DNA from: a virus
Length of the DNA: 44,756 bases
IMG/VR virus record: IMGVR_UViG_3300008267_000143
Coordinates: 1-44,756 of that record
Direction: 5' to 3' (one strand)
The translations under genes and the position numbers were made by a program. Shown here piece by piece: positions 33,883-41,478 of this stretch; the first letter of the stretch is position 1, and each line of letters starts with the position of its first letter. The notes below the pieces were generated by a model. That model made no database searches, was not told where the DNA came from, and was given only the letters and a program-made list of their open reading frames with translations.

Positions 33883-35522
33883 TGAGTACATTTAGCGGTA
33901 ATAGTTGTAACATAATAACACTTTTTCCTATGACGGTTCAGTGTTCAGTGGTGAATGCGTATTCACCATCAACTAGCGACGGTTCTATTTTTTTATTTAT
34001 AACAGGAGGAACCCCACCATACAGAATTACTTGGGCAAACGGATCTCAAAATCAAAATTTAACAAGTGTTGGTGTCGGTAACTATACCGCAAACGTTGTT
34101 GATTATTATGGTGATTTTAGTGCGACAACCACATGTACTGTTGGTAGTACTACCGTTTTGGTTGAAGAGTTTTTTAGTTGTACAGACCCAAGTAATAAGT
34201 TATACTATTTAGCAAATTTAAGTTTCCCATACCCAAGTGGTGATACATTTACTTTATCATCACAACAAGGATGTTGGGTAAGTAATGGACAAAAATTGTT
34301 TTCAGGACAAAATTATTTTAATTATTCTGCAACAACAACATCAGGGCCATTTGAGGATTGTGTGACGTGTTTACCACAAACACCAGAGTTTGAAAACACT
34401 TCAGGACTTTGTTTAAATTATACAATTTATAATTTTGCAACACAACAACCATCTGGTGTTTTACAAACTCAATTTTTTTCTGCAGGAACGTATAACGGTT
34501 ACCCAAGTTGGACATCCATAACACCACCCCAAAAAATATTTTTTAATACGGCAACAAGTGCTTGGAATATCTCAGGATGGACATACGGTACAGGATTCCC
34601 AAGTCTACAACAAACAATTTCACCACCAATAGGTATATGGACTATTGATGGAAATATAGGGTTAATTGATATAACACAAGGAAATTGTTCTCCAGTAATC
34701 GGAGCAACAATTCAAAAAACCAATCCTACGTGTGTTGGGTCTTCAAACGGACTAATTAAAGTAAACACAGTATTTGGAGGAACACCACCATACACATATT
34801 CTTTAAATAATATAGTTTATCAAAACTCAAATATATTTAATAATTTACCTGTTGGAAATTACGTTATTTACATAAAAGATATAATCGGAAATACCGTAAT
34901 AAAACAAGCGGTTTTAACACCCCAACAACAAACAACAACATATCAGGTCAATTTATCATTTGTACCGGCAACCCCTCAAACTCAGTTAACGTCAACTTCA
35001 ACACAAAAAATCGGAAATTGGGTTGTTAATGTCACACCGGCACTACCATCAAATAGGGTGGTAAATATGACCATTTATAATACTACTGAGTTATCAACAG
35101 GTAATTCATTATATGCAAATCCTTTATTAACATATTCAAACACAACAGGAACAACAGGAACCGCTTCTTTTAATTCCTCAAGTGTACAAACTACCACTAA
35201 TTCATTTACAAATACTGTTTCTTGCCATCCTTTATATAAAACAACTGGAGTGACTAGAACTTACCAAGTTAGTATATCAGGAACAGGTCAAGCCACCGGA
35301 ACAATACTTCAAAAAGTTACAGTTTCAAACCAAAGTGTTGGTTGTACAAATAAAGGTGAAATAAAAGATACTATATCTATAGCAAATATTACGTTAGTAA
35401 ATCAACAACCTTGCGAGTCAATAACTACAAACGTTACACCAATTACGTTTACAACAACAAAAACCAGTAGCGTTGGTTATTACTACTCAGGGGGAGGAAT
35501 AGGACTTGGAAATTTAGGATGA
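33882..35522 (+). CDS. SprB-repeat-containing virion-type protein (546 residues)
   Basis: A 546-residue protein with two clear SprB-type repeats: residues ~20-90 (DGSIFLFITGGTPPYRITWA ... VGVGNYTANVVDYYG) and ~270-345 (GTPPYTYSLNNIVY ... PVGNYVIYIKDIIGN). Between them are Cys-containing modules like those in the proteins at 18558 and 28970. The C-terminal third is Thr/Ser/Asn-rich and ends in a Gly-rich tail (GYYYSGGGIGLGNLG). No signal peptide. The ATG overlaps the MIWRLIY stop, and its own stop overlaps the DUF6734-like gene (ATGA), coupling an adhesin to a third glycosyltransferase-like gene. Fibre or decoration role inferred. Confidence 0.82.
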   Translation: MSTFSGNSCNIITLFPMTVQCSVVNAYSPSTSDGSIFLFITGGTPPYRITWANGSQNQNLTSVGVGNYTANVVDYYGDFSATTTCTVGSTTVLVEEFFSCTDPSNKLYYLANLSFPYPSGDTFTLSSQQGCWVSNGQKLFSGQNYFNYSATTTSGPFEDCVTCLPQTPEFENTSGLCLNYTIYNFATQQPSGVLQTQFFSAGTYNGYPSWTSITPPQKIFFNTATSAWNISGWTYGTGFPSLQQTISPPIGIWTIDGNIGLIDITQGNCSPVIGATIQKTNPTCVGSSNGLIKVNTVFGGTPPYTYSLNNIVYQNSNIFNNLPVGNYVIYIKDIIGNTVIKQAVLTPQQQTTTYQVNLSFVPATPQTQLTSTSTQKIGNWVVNVTPALPSNRVVNMTIYNTTELSTGNSLYANPLLTYSNTTGTTGTASFNSSSVQTTTNSFTNTVSCHPLYKTTGVTRTYQVSISGTGQATGTILQKVTVSNQSVGCTNKGEIKDTISIANITLVNQQPCESITTNVTPITFTTTKTSSVGYYYSGGGIGLGNLG

Positions 35523-36361
35523 TAGAAAGAGCAATATATAGTTTATGGACAAAACCAATGAATGATGAATTCACCGGTTTTAATACGGAGCAAAGTTTAA
35601 TGGAGTGTTTTTCATTATCGGTTAATTACTCAAAAAAATGGTTTAAAGAGGTTCATTTAATTACCGATTTAAAAGGTAAAGAATTAGTTGAAGATTATAA
35701 TTTAAGTTTTGACCATATAAATACAGATTTAGAAGAGGTTTTAAGTGATGTTGATAAAAAAAATTGGGCGATAGGTAAACTATATTCCATGAAAATTCAA
35801 GACAAACCATTTTTACATATAGATAACGACGTTATACTTTTTAAAAAATTACCTGACGAAATGTTAAAGAAGGAAATTTTATTTCAGTGTTCAGAAAAAG
35901 AAGTTTATCCTTATTATAGAGATTTATTAGATTTTGATGAAATTAATTTTAAAGATAAACCATCTTGGTATAATACAAAAAAAGTTGAGGCATATAATTG
36001 TGGTATTGTTGGAATGAATAGATTGGATTTATTAGAAGAATGGTGGGAAAGTGCTTTATCACATATTGAGTATTTGAAAAAAATTGGTGGTTATGGTGAT
36101 ATAAGACAAACACCATGTTTAGTTTTTGAACAACAATATGTTGGTTGTTTAGTTGAACATTATGGTTATGATATTGGAATGTTATCGGATTATTCAGAAA
36201 ACAAACATTGGGTTGAAGATGATATTGCGGAAAAACTTGGATACACACACCTTATTTCTGATTGTAAAAGAGACCCAAAAGTTGAAAAAAAAATTAAAGA
36301 TAAGTTAAAAAAAGAAGGGATAGTGGTTAAAAAAAATAACAAAGAGTTGAATATTTATTAA
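35519..36361 (+). CDS. DUF6734-like putative glycosyltransferase
   Basis: A 280-residue GT-A-fold-like protein matching my knowledge of the DUF6734 family. It has an AIYSLWTKP start, a KKWFKEVHLITDLKGKEL segment, the WAIGKLYSMKIQDKPFLHID part and the metal-binding-type IDNDVILFKKLP motif (about 98-109), then EAYNCGIVGMNRLDLLEEWW. The family is mostly from Bacteroidota and is thought, not proven, to transfer sugars. It is coupled by ATGA overlap to the SprB-like gene upstream and lies three bases before the next virion gene. This is the third putative glycosyltransferase in the adhesin region, each from a different family. Confidence 0.8.
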   Translation: MIERAIYSLWTKPMNDEFTGFNTEQSLMECFSLSVNYSKKWFKEVHLITDLKGKELVEDYNLSFDHINTDLEEVLSDVDKKNWAIGKLYSMKIQDKPFLHIDNDVILFKKLPDEMLKKEILFQCSEKEVYPYYRDLLDFDEINFKDKPSWYNTKKVEAYNCGIVGMNRLDLLEEWWESALSHIEYLKKIGGYGDIRQTPCLVFEQQYVGCLVEHYGYDIGMLSDYSENKHWVEDDIAEKLGYTHLISDCKRDPKVEKKIKDKLKKEGIVVKKNNKELNIY

Positions 36362-36364
36362 AAG

Positions 36365-37447
36365 ATGTCTTATATAATTAAAAATACAAGTGGAATAATT
36401 AATACAATTTTAACTGACGCTGCAAGAAAAAAAATATCACAAGGTAAATTTAATATTGCGTATTTTCAGGTAGGTGATAGTGAAGTTAGTTACAATACTA
36501 TCACAAATCAAAACTATAATGATTTAAATGTATTAATGCCACAATACAATGCGGATAATAATACACCAATACCTGAATTTAATCGACTTAATATAAAATA
36601 CCCATTCTTTGTTGATTCAACATCAGGATCGACTTTTGGTATTCCGTTTGACAGTTCATATGTGGATAATATATATAACTCTGCAGCACCAAGAGGTTTT
36701 TTTACAGGAAATACTTTATACACCACATCGGCTTATACAATAAATCCTAATTTTATTATAAATAATAGTAATCTAAATTCAGGAAATACGATTGTATTAT
36801 CGGCAAATACTATTGATGCAAGTGCTTCAGGAACAGTTACTTCAGGTATGTTTGTTACATTATTTACAAACAATAGTATTTCACCACTTAGTGGAAACTC
36901 ACCTATTTTTACATATAAAGTCATTGGAATTACAGGAGACACTAGTAGTGCTACAACTGTAACATTACAACTAGATAGAAATTTACCTAATTTTTCATCT
37001 ATAGGTTATAGTGGAACATCTAGATTTATATTCTACCCATCTAAAATGACTGATTTATATGATTCAGTAACACCACAACCATTTTGGGCGACAAACGTGT
37101 TTAATTTTGAAACAAATTGTGATGTATCACAAACAGATGTTAAAGTTTGGAATATGAATAGTCCGTGGACTGAATCACCGGCAGGAGTTTTCAACACAGT
37201 AAATCAAGATTATAATAATTATTCTGCAGCAACTTATGTTGGGACAAAAGAATATTTAGGTTACGGAAACGATAATGGTCAAATAGATACTGGTTCTGTT
37301 TATTTTAATAATTCACTAGGTGAAAAAATTACTTTGAATCCGTCAGACCAAAAAACAATAGCAATTGTTCACTACACAAATCAATCAATAGATAATTTCT
37401 ATGGTGAAAAATTTGCTCAACAAGAATACGACCCAGCAAATCCGTGA
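36365..37447 (+). CDS. Virion-type protein, N-terminal part (interrupted by a +1 frameshift)
   Basis: Codes for 360 residues, beginning with a typical structural-protein N-terminus (GIINTILTDAARKKISQGKF, then IAYFQVGDSEVSYNT). The frame ends at a TGA (37445-37447) right after EYDPANP, but coding continues one frame over (EYFYTDPSGFTVDLF...) at the same point. I therefore read 36365-38361 as one ~664-residue gene with two +1 shifts. The boundary here reads AAT CCG TGA G. Causes could be an extra base in the sequence, a real mutation, or programmed +1 frameshifting at the stop. The length and tail location suggest a baseplate or fibre component; the family is not recognised. Confidence 0.75.
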   Translation: MSYIIKNTSGIINTILTDAARKKISQGKFNIAYFQVGDSEVSYNTITNQNYNDLNVLMPQYNADNNTPIPEFNRLNIKYPFFVDSTSGSTFGIPFDSSYVDNIYNSAAPRGFFTGNTLYTTSAYTINPNFIINNSNLNSGNTIVLSANTIDASASGTVTSGMFVTLFTNNSISPLSGNSPIFTYKVIGITGDTSSATTVTLQLDRNLPNFSSIGYSGTSRFIFYPSKMTDLYDSVTPQPFWATNVFNFETNCDVSQTDVKVWNMNSPWTESPAGVFNTVNQDYNNYSAATYVGTKEYLGYGNDNGQIDTGSVYFNNSLGEKITLNPSDQKTIAIVHYTNQSIDNFYGEKFAQQEYDPANP

Positions 37448-38255
37448 GTATTTTTATACGGATCCTAGCGGATTTACTGTTGATTTATTTCAAACACAAT
37501 ATATTAAATCTAAAAAAAGTGCGGATTTTAATAAACCAGGTATTAGATACTATTATCTATGGGATACATATGTTACCGCATCAGGATACCCAAATAGAGT
37601 AGGAAAGGTTTTTCCTGATTTAAAAATGGTTGTATTTGATGATGAAGAGATAGTTGCGGCAATGAATAACAAATCTAATAGGTCATGGACACTTCCAGCA
37701 CCAAAAGTAGGTCAAATCATACCAAACGCTTGTGATGGAATTTTAGGTGACGATGAAGGTGTTTTAAGTGCCGAAACTCAGTCAGTTTTTGTAACATATA
37801 GATTTAATAATAGTGCCTTTACAAACTCATTACATTGTAATTATTATACAAAACTGACACCACAAAGAATAGATCCAACACAAAATACATATAACTTCTT
37901 TTTGAAATTTGGAAATGAATTTAAATTTTTAAATTATCAAAATACTGTAATACCTTCAGGGTTTACTGCTAATGAAATGAAAGTATTAGCTCAAATTGTT
38001 CAAAGCGGAACGACAAGACCTGATCCTACATTATGGAGAGAAATTGATGTTATGGGTCAGTTATCTGCAAAAACATCAAATAATTATCTAACGGTTAGTG
38101 GTTTAACAGGGACAACAATACAAATAACAAAAGATATGTATGATAATGCACCTGTTTATGATTTATATGATTATATTGATTTACCTACTTTAAATCAAAC
38201 AGGAGAAACATTCAAATCCAACTTGGGATGGTGTCACAAAACCATATATTACTGA
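37401..38255 (+). CDS. Virion-type protein, middle part (frameshifted continuation)
   Basis: An open frame of 284 codons whose meaningful part begins at about 37441 (EYFYTDPSGFTVDLFQTQYI); the ATG at 37401 overlaps the previous frame and is probably not a real start. It continues the protein begun at 36365, with structural-type sequence (GIRYYYLWDTYVTASGYPNR, YNFFLKFGNEFKFLNYQ). It ends with SNLGWCHKTIYY, an implausible tail: the true continuation is in the next frame (NPTWDGVTKPYITEVALYND). The second shift therefore lies between 38194 and about 38220. An alternative is that this is a separate gene, but the precise joins make that unlikely. Confidence 0.6.
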   Translation: MVKNLLNKNTTQQIREYFYTDPSGFTVDLFQTQYIKSKKSADFNKPGIRYYYLWDTYVTASGYPNRVGKVFPDLKMVVFDDEEIVAAMNNKSNRSWTLPAPKVGQIIPNACDGILGDDEGVLSAETQSVFVTYRFNNSAFTNSLHCNYYTKLTPQRIDPTQNTYNFFLKFGNEFKFLNYQNTVIPSGFTANEMKVLAQIVQSGTTRPDPTLWREIDVMGQLSAKTSNNYLTVSGLTGTTIQITKDMYDNAPVYDLYDYIDLPTLNQTGETFKSNLGWCHKTIYY

Positions 38256-38361
38256 AGTTGCACTTTACAATGATGAAAGAGAACTTATGGTTATTTCTAA
38301 GGTACAATCACCACAAAAAAGACAAGGTATACAACAGTACCCAATTAAGTTAGATTTTTAA
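38194..38361 (+). pseudogene. Virion-type protein, C-terminal part (second frameshifted continuation)
   Basis: No start codon. From about 38215 this frame reads NPTWDGVTKPYITEVALYND, then ERELMVISKVQSPQKRQ and ends YPIKLDF with TAA at 38359-38361. The segment 'T-x-P-Y-I-T-E-V-x-L-Y-N' is a common ending of phage structural proteins. The stop lies six bases before the next gene's ATG, the tight spacing expected of an intact gene end. An in-frame TAA at 38191 shows the shift must occur downstream of that point. Confidence 0.65.
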
Positions 38362-38367
38362 TATTTT

Positions 38368-38931
38368 ATGGCAAAAACAGATTTAAAAAATTCACCAAAA
38401 GTGTTAGGCTTAGACATATCAACGAAAACAACAGGTTGGAGTTTGTTTGATATTAAAACGCAGGAGCTATTAGAATTAACACATTTTTCACCTGTTGTAA
38501 AACCAAAAGTGGAAGACAAAATAGAAGAACTTTTAATAAAGGTTTCTATGTTTGAAGAAAAGTTGCAAAATTATAAAAACTTAGGAATTACAAAAGTTGT
38601 GATCGAAGAACCATTACTTAATTCAAACAACGTTTGGACGGTTGGAACCTTATTAAGGTATAACTCTATGATTACAAAGTCAATTTATGATATTTTAGGT
38701 ATTGTTCCATCATTTATATCAACATATAATTCAAGAAAATTTGCTTGGCCTGATTTTGTTAAAGAAAATGATAAAGGTAAATTTGTTCTTTTTGGTGGTT
38801 TACCAAAAGATGTCGATAAAAAAGAACTTATTTGGAAAAAAGTCTCAGACAAAGAACCACAAATTACTTGGCATTATACAAAAAATAATACTTTGATTTT
38901 TTTAAAATGTGATATATTTATATGTAAATAA
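38368..38931 (+). CDS. ruvC: RuvC-like Holliday junction resolvase, C-terminally truncated
   Basis: A 187-residue protein with the RuvC-like fold start: VLGLDISTKTTGWSLFD (first catalytic Asp, about D16) and VVIEEPLL (catalytic Glu, about E80), then a segment usual in phage RuvC-like proteins (KELIWKKVSDKEPQ, HYTKNNTL). The family needs a C-terminal helix with one or two acidic residues (D-x-x-D). Here the sequence after KNNTL becomes FLKCDIFICK and stops, without that motif, inside AT-rich promoter-like DNA. No other frame downstream encodes the missing end. It is probably an inactive remnant, or a protein with an altered role. Loss of the end may have come with arrival of the next gene. Confidence 0.78.
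   Translation: MAKTDLKNSPKVLGLDISTKTTGWSLFDIKTQELLELTHFSPVVKPKVEDKIEELLIKVSMFEEKLQNYKNLGITKVVIEEPLLNSNNVWTVGTLLRYNSMITKSIYDILGIVPSFISTYNSRKFAWPDFVKENDKGKFVLFGGLPKDVDKKELIWKKVSDKEPQITWHYTKNNTLIFLKCDIFICK
38915..38921 (+). promoter_or_regulatory. TATTTAT element before the possible cargo-protein gene
   Basis: TATTTAT lies in the last codons of the truncated ruvC, 29 bases before the ATG at 38951, followed by an A-rich leader. It fits the set of intergenic TATTTAT elements and would drive the isolated gene that ends at a strong terminator. Confidence 0.35.
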
Positions 38932-38950
38932 TAAAAAAAAATAGAAAAAT

Positions 38951-39505
38951 ATGAAAAGAATTATAAGACTTACTGAATCAGATATTACAAGAATTGTAAA
39001 AAGAGTAATTAAAGAAAATAATGAGACATTACCTTTAGGTGTTAAATTAATAACACCACAAGGTATAGGAACTGATTTACAATTTGTAAAAGATAGATAT
39101 GGATTTGATGCCATCGGTTTGAATATTTGTGAATTTTTCCAAGTTAGAAAACAAGGGGGAGGAAAAGATGTTTATAAAACAAAAATACAGTTGACTAATA
39201 AGTCTAATAAAGGAATTTATATAGTTGATGCGGATATTAATTCTATTGACTTAGACATTTATCCTCAAGTAGATAATAAATTAATAGGGCCTGGACAACA
39301 AATTTCTTTCAATGTTGAAATCACACCGGCATCTTTGGATGATGAAAGTGTAAGCTTTAATATATCATACAAATTTGCAGGAGAAACGGCAACCGGTTCA
39401 GGTTTGAAAAGAGAAATACTAACATTTGATATCAAAAATAATATAAGTGAGTGTGCATCAGATGCAACTAACGAATCTTACAGAAGAAGATATAGAAGAT
39501 ATTAA
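38951..39505 (+). CDS. Possible capsid-targeted protein with an IRLTESD N-terminal peptide
   Basis: A 184-residue protein. The first 22 residues form a basic amphipathic helix (IRLTESDITRIVKRVI, then KE), a peptide that I recall recurring at the start of otherwise unrelated proteins in environmental phages. It resembles the capsid-targeting sequence of T4 internal proteins: short, helical, and ending in I-K-E, which fits the T4 prohead protease consensus (I/L-x-E). The rest is a beta-sandwich-like domain (KTKIQLTNKSNKGIYIVDAD, then GPGQQISFNVEITP) with a charged tail (YRRRYRRY). It is alone between a TATTTAT element and a terminator. Capsid targeting is inference. Confidence 0.75.
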   Translation: MKRIIRLTESDITRIVKRVIKENNETLPLGVKLITPQGIGTDLQFVKDRYGFDAIGLNICEFFQVRKQGGGKDVYKTKIQLTNKSNKGIYIVDADINSIDLDIYPQVDNKLIGPGQQISFNVEITPASLDDESVSFNISYKFAGETATGSGLKREILTFDIKNNISECASDATNESYRRRYRRY

Positions 39506-39525
39506 AAATTAAATTTAAACATATT

Positions 39526-39553
39526 AAACCCACCCCAAAAAGGTGGGTTTTTT
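39526..39553 (+). terminator. Rho-independent terminator
   Basis: AAACCCACC (39526-39534) and GGTGGGTTT (39542-39550) form a perfect 9-base, G-C-rich stem with a 7-base loop (CCAAAAA), followed by more T. It closes the unit that starts at 38951. Confidence 0.88.
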
Positions 39554-39573
39554 GTTGTTTGACTATTCATCCT

Positions 39574-39580
39574 TATTTAT
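39574..39580 (+). promoter_or_regulatory. TATTTAT element before the primase gene
   Basis: TATTTAT, 12 bases before the ATG at 39593 and just after a strong terminator, is a natural place for the promoter of the replication gene block. Confidence 0.4.
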
Positions 39581-39592
39581 TATCTTTTATGT

Positions 39593-40513
39593 ATGAAAGA
39601 AGAGTCACTATTAGTTGACCTTATTGAAAATATTTTTGGTGAACCTAAAAACGTAAATGAATATAGTGGTCAAATATCTGTTGACTGTCCCGTTTGTTCC
39701 TATGAGATAAAAGGCCTATCAAAAACCGATGGTAAGGGAAATTTAGAAATAAATTATTTTAATCATATCTATAAATGTTGGAGTTGTTCTGAAACTCACG
39801 ACACTCACGGACATTTAGGTAGACTAATTGAACAATTTGGTTCAAAAAAAGACAAAAAAACCTATAACCTCATCAGACCGGATAAGGTAGAAAAAAAACA
39901 AAAAGAATATAAAAAACTAGAACTACCAAAAGAGTATAAAAGGTTTGAAGAAATACACCCCTTACATTTACCAAGAAAAGAGGCTTGGAACTATCTTAAA
40001 AAAAGAGGAATAACACAAGAAACAATAGATAAGTATAAAATTGGTCTATGCATTGAAGGAGAATATGCTGGTCGTATTATTGTCCCATCATTTAATAAAA
40101 AAGGTGAATTAAACTTTTTTGTTTCAAGATCATGGAACCCAAGAGCAAAGTTAAAATACAAAAACCCTGAAGCTGCTAAGGACTTTCTTATTTTTAATGA
40201 GAGCTTGATTGATTGGAAAAAAGACATTTATTTAGTTGAGGGTGTTTTTGATTCATTCTTTTTAGATAATTCAATAGCGTTACTTGGAAAGTACGTGAAT
40301 GATAACTTATGGGAAAAATTATACGAAAAGGCAAAAAAAGATATAATAGTTTGTTTGGATGGAGATGCTTTCACCGACGCCAAAAATATATATGACAAAC
40401 TAAATGGAGGTTCTTTATATGGTAGAGTAAAACTAATGAAACTACCAAAAGATAAAGATGTTTGTGATCTTAGAGGTCAAATAAACGAATACATGATACA
40501 AGAAAAAGAATGA
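39593..40513 (+). CDS. DNA primase (zinc-binding and TOPRIM domains)
   Basis: A 306-residue DnaG-type primase that would make RNA primers for lagging-strand synthesis. An N-terminal zinc site is formed by CPVC (C32, C35) and CWSC (C62, C65), followed by HGHLGRLIEQFG. The catalytic core includes AGRIIVPSFNKKGELNFFVS and a TOPRIM domain with LVEGVFDSF (E216) and CLDGDA (D256, D258). The length is close to phage primases such as T4 gp61 (342). Its stop overlaps the nuclease ATG (ATGA). It follows a terminator and a TATTTAT element, so it probably begins the replication operon. No helicase domain is fused to it; that must be elsewhere. Confidence 0.9.
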   Translation: MKEESLLVDLIENIFGEPKNVNEYSGQISVDCPVCSYEIKGLSKTDGKGNLEINYFNHIYKCWSCSETHDTHGHLGRLIEQFGSKKDKKTYNLIRPDKVEKKQKEYKKLELPKEYKRFEEIHPLHLPRKEAWNYLKKRGITQETIDKYKIGLCIEGEYAGRIIVPSFNKKGELNFFVSRSWNPRAKLKYKNPEAAKDFLIFNESLIDWKKDIYLVEGVFDSFFLDNSIALLGKYVNDNLWEKLYEKAKKDIIVCLDGDAFTDAKNIYDKLNGGSLYGRVKLMKLPKDKDVCDLRGQINEYMIQEKE

Positions 40514-41367
40514 ATTTAAAAGAAGTTGCAAAAGAAATACGAGATATCTTATCAAGAAGACAAAAAGAGTTAGATTTAACTTTTGAAGAAGAAAAACATA
40601 GATACACCATGAAAGATGTTGATGGAACAATCAGAGATGATTTTCCGTCCGTATCAAAAGTAATGAAGTTATTTTATGATGATTTCCCAACTGAGGAAGC
40701 TGCGAGAAATAAAGCAAAAGGTGATCCATATGTGATGCAAACATTGTTGGCGGAATGGGAAGAAGCCGGTAAAACATCAACAAATATGGGAAGTAGAGTT
40801 CATTATGAATTGGAAATTGAAACAATCAAACGACACGGAATCAAAAAAGAGGTGAGACAACCACTTTATGAATGTGATATGGAAATGATAATGAAGGGTG
40901 ATCGGATGATAAAGGCAGGATATAAGTTTTTGAAACTAATGGAAGAACGTGGGGCGGTTTTATTAGATACGGAAATTGTGTTGGGTGACCCTGAACTTGG
41001 GTTTACAGGACAACCCGATAAGGTGTGGATTATGTTTAATAAACAAAGAACGGGGTTTGGTATTGTTATTACTGATTGGAAAACAAACAAAAAGAAAAAC
41101 ATGGAGTCTAATGACTACACAAAACCAATGAGGGAACCGTTTAAATTTTTACCAAATAATGCTCTTGGGCATTATAACACGCAATTACCTTTATATGGTA
41201 AGTTATTAATAAAAATGTTGGAAGGTAGTAAATATGAAAACATACCATTTTATGGTTGTGTTATTGTTCATTTAACTGAAGAACAAGAATTTACTGAATA
41301 TAAAGTTGATAGAAAAGTAATTGACACAATACTAAAAATGGACATAAAAGAACGTTTGACAAACTAA
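40510..41367 (+). CDS. RecB/Cas4-type PD-(D/E)XK nuclease
   Basis: A 285-residue nuclease with every motif of the RecB-like PD-(D/E)XK fold: a histidine motif (MGSRVH, H98), E155 in LLDTEIVLGDPE, GQPDKVW (D170), the DWKTNK catalytic pair (D189, K191) and the QLPLYGKLL motif (Q225, Y229). Four-Cys Fe-S motifs like those of Cas4 are not visible, so it is a plain RecB-family exonuclease, expected to act in recombination, DNA repair or host DNA breakdown. It is coupled to the primase gene by ATGA. The closest role by position is recombination-dependent replication with gp46/47. Confidence 0.87.
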   Translation: MNLKEVAKEIRDILSRRQKELDLTFEEEKHRYTMKDVDGTIRDDFPSVSKVMKLFYDDFPTEEAARNKAKGDPYVMQTLLAEWEEAGKTSTNMGSRVHYELEIETIKRHGIKKEVRQPLYECDMEMIMKGDRMIKAGYKFLKLMEERGAVLLDTEIVLGDPELGFTGQPDKVWIMFNKQRTGFGIVITDWKTNKKKNMESNDYTKPMREPFKFLPNNALGHYNTQLPLYGKLLIKMLEGSKYENIPFYGCVIVHLTEEQEFTEYKVDRKVIDTILKMDIKERLTN

Positions 41368-41389
41368 ACAAAATAAATTATATTATAGT

Positions 41390-41473
41390 ATGAAACCAGA
41401 AATCACAATTGCTTGGTGGTACAACACCACTTGGGACAAAGAAGTAGGAAAAATAAACGTAAATTATATTATA
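41390..41473 (+). CDS. Possible 27-residue Trp-rich small protein
   Basis: ATG at 41390, TAA at 41471-41473. It encodes MKPEITIAWWYNTTWDKE plus nine residues. It fills most of the 111-base gap between the nuclease and the zinc-ribbon gene, in a genome that otherwise leaves little empty space. Three Trp in seven residues are unusual. No homologue is known to me, and it may be chance. Confidence 0.25.
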
Positions 41474-41478
41474 AAATA

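Noticed and set aside
40510-41367. Nuclease as a Cas4 homologue
   Set aside because: The RecB-type motifs are clear, but the four Cys of the Cas4 Fe-S cluster are not seen and there is no CRISPR context.
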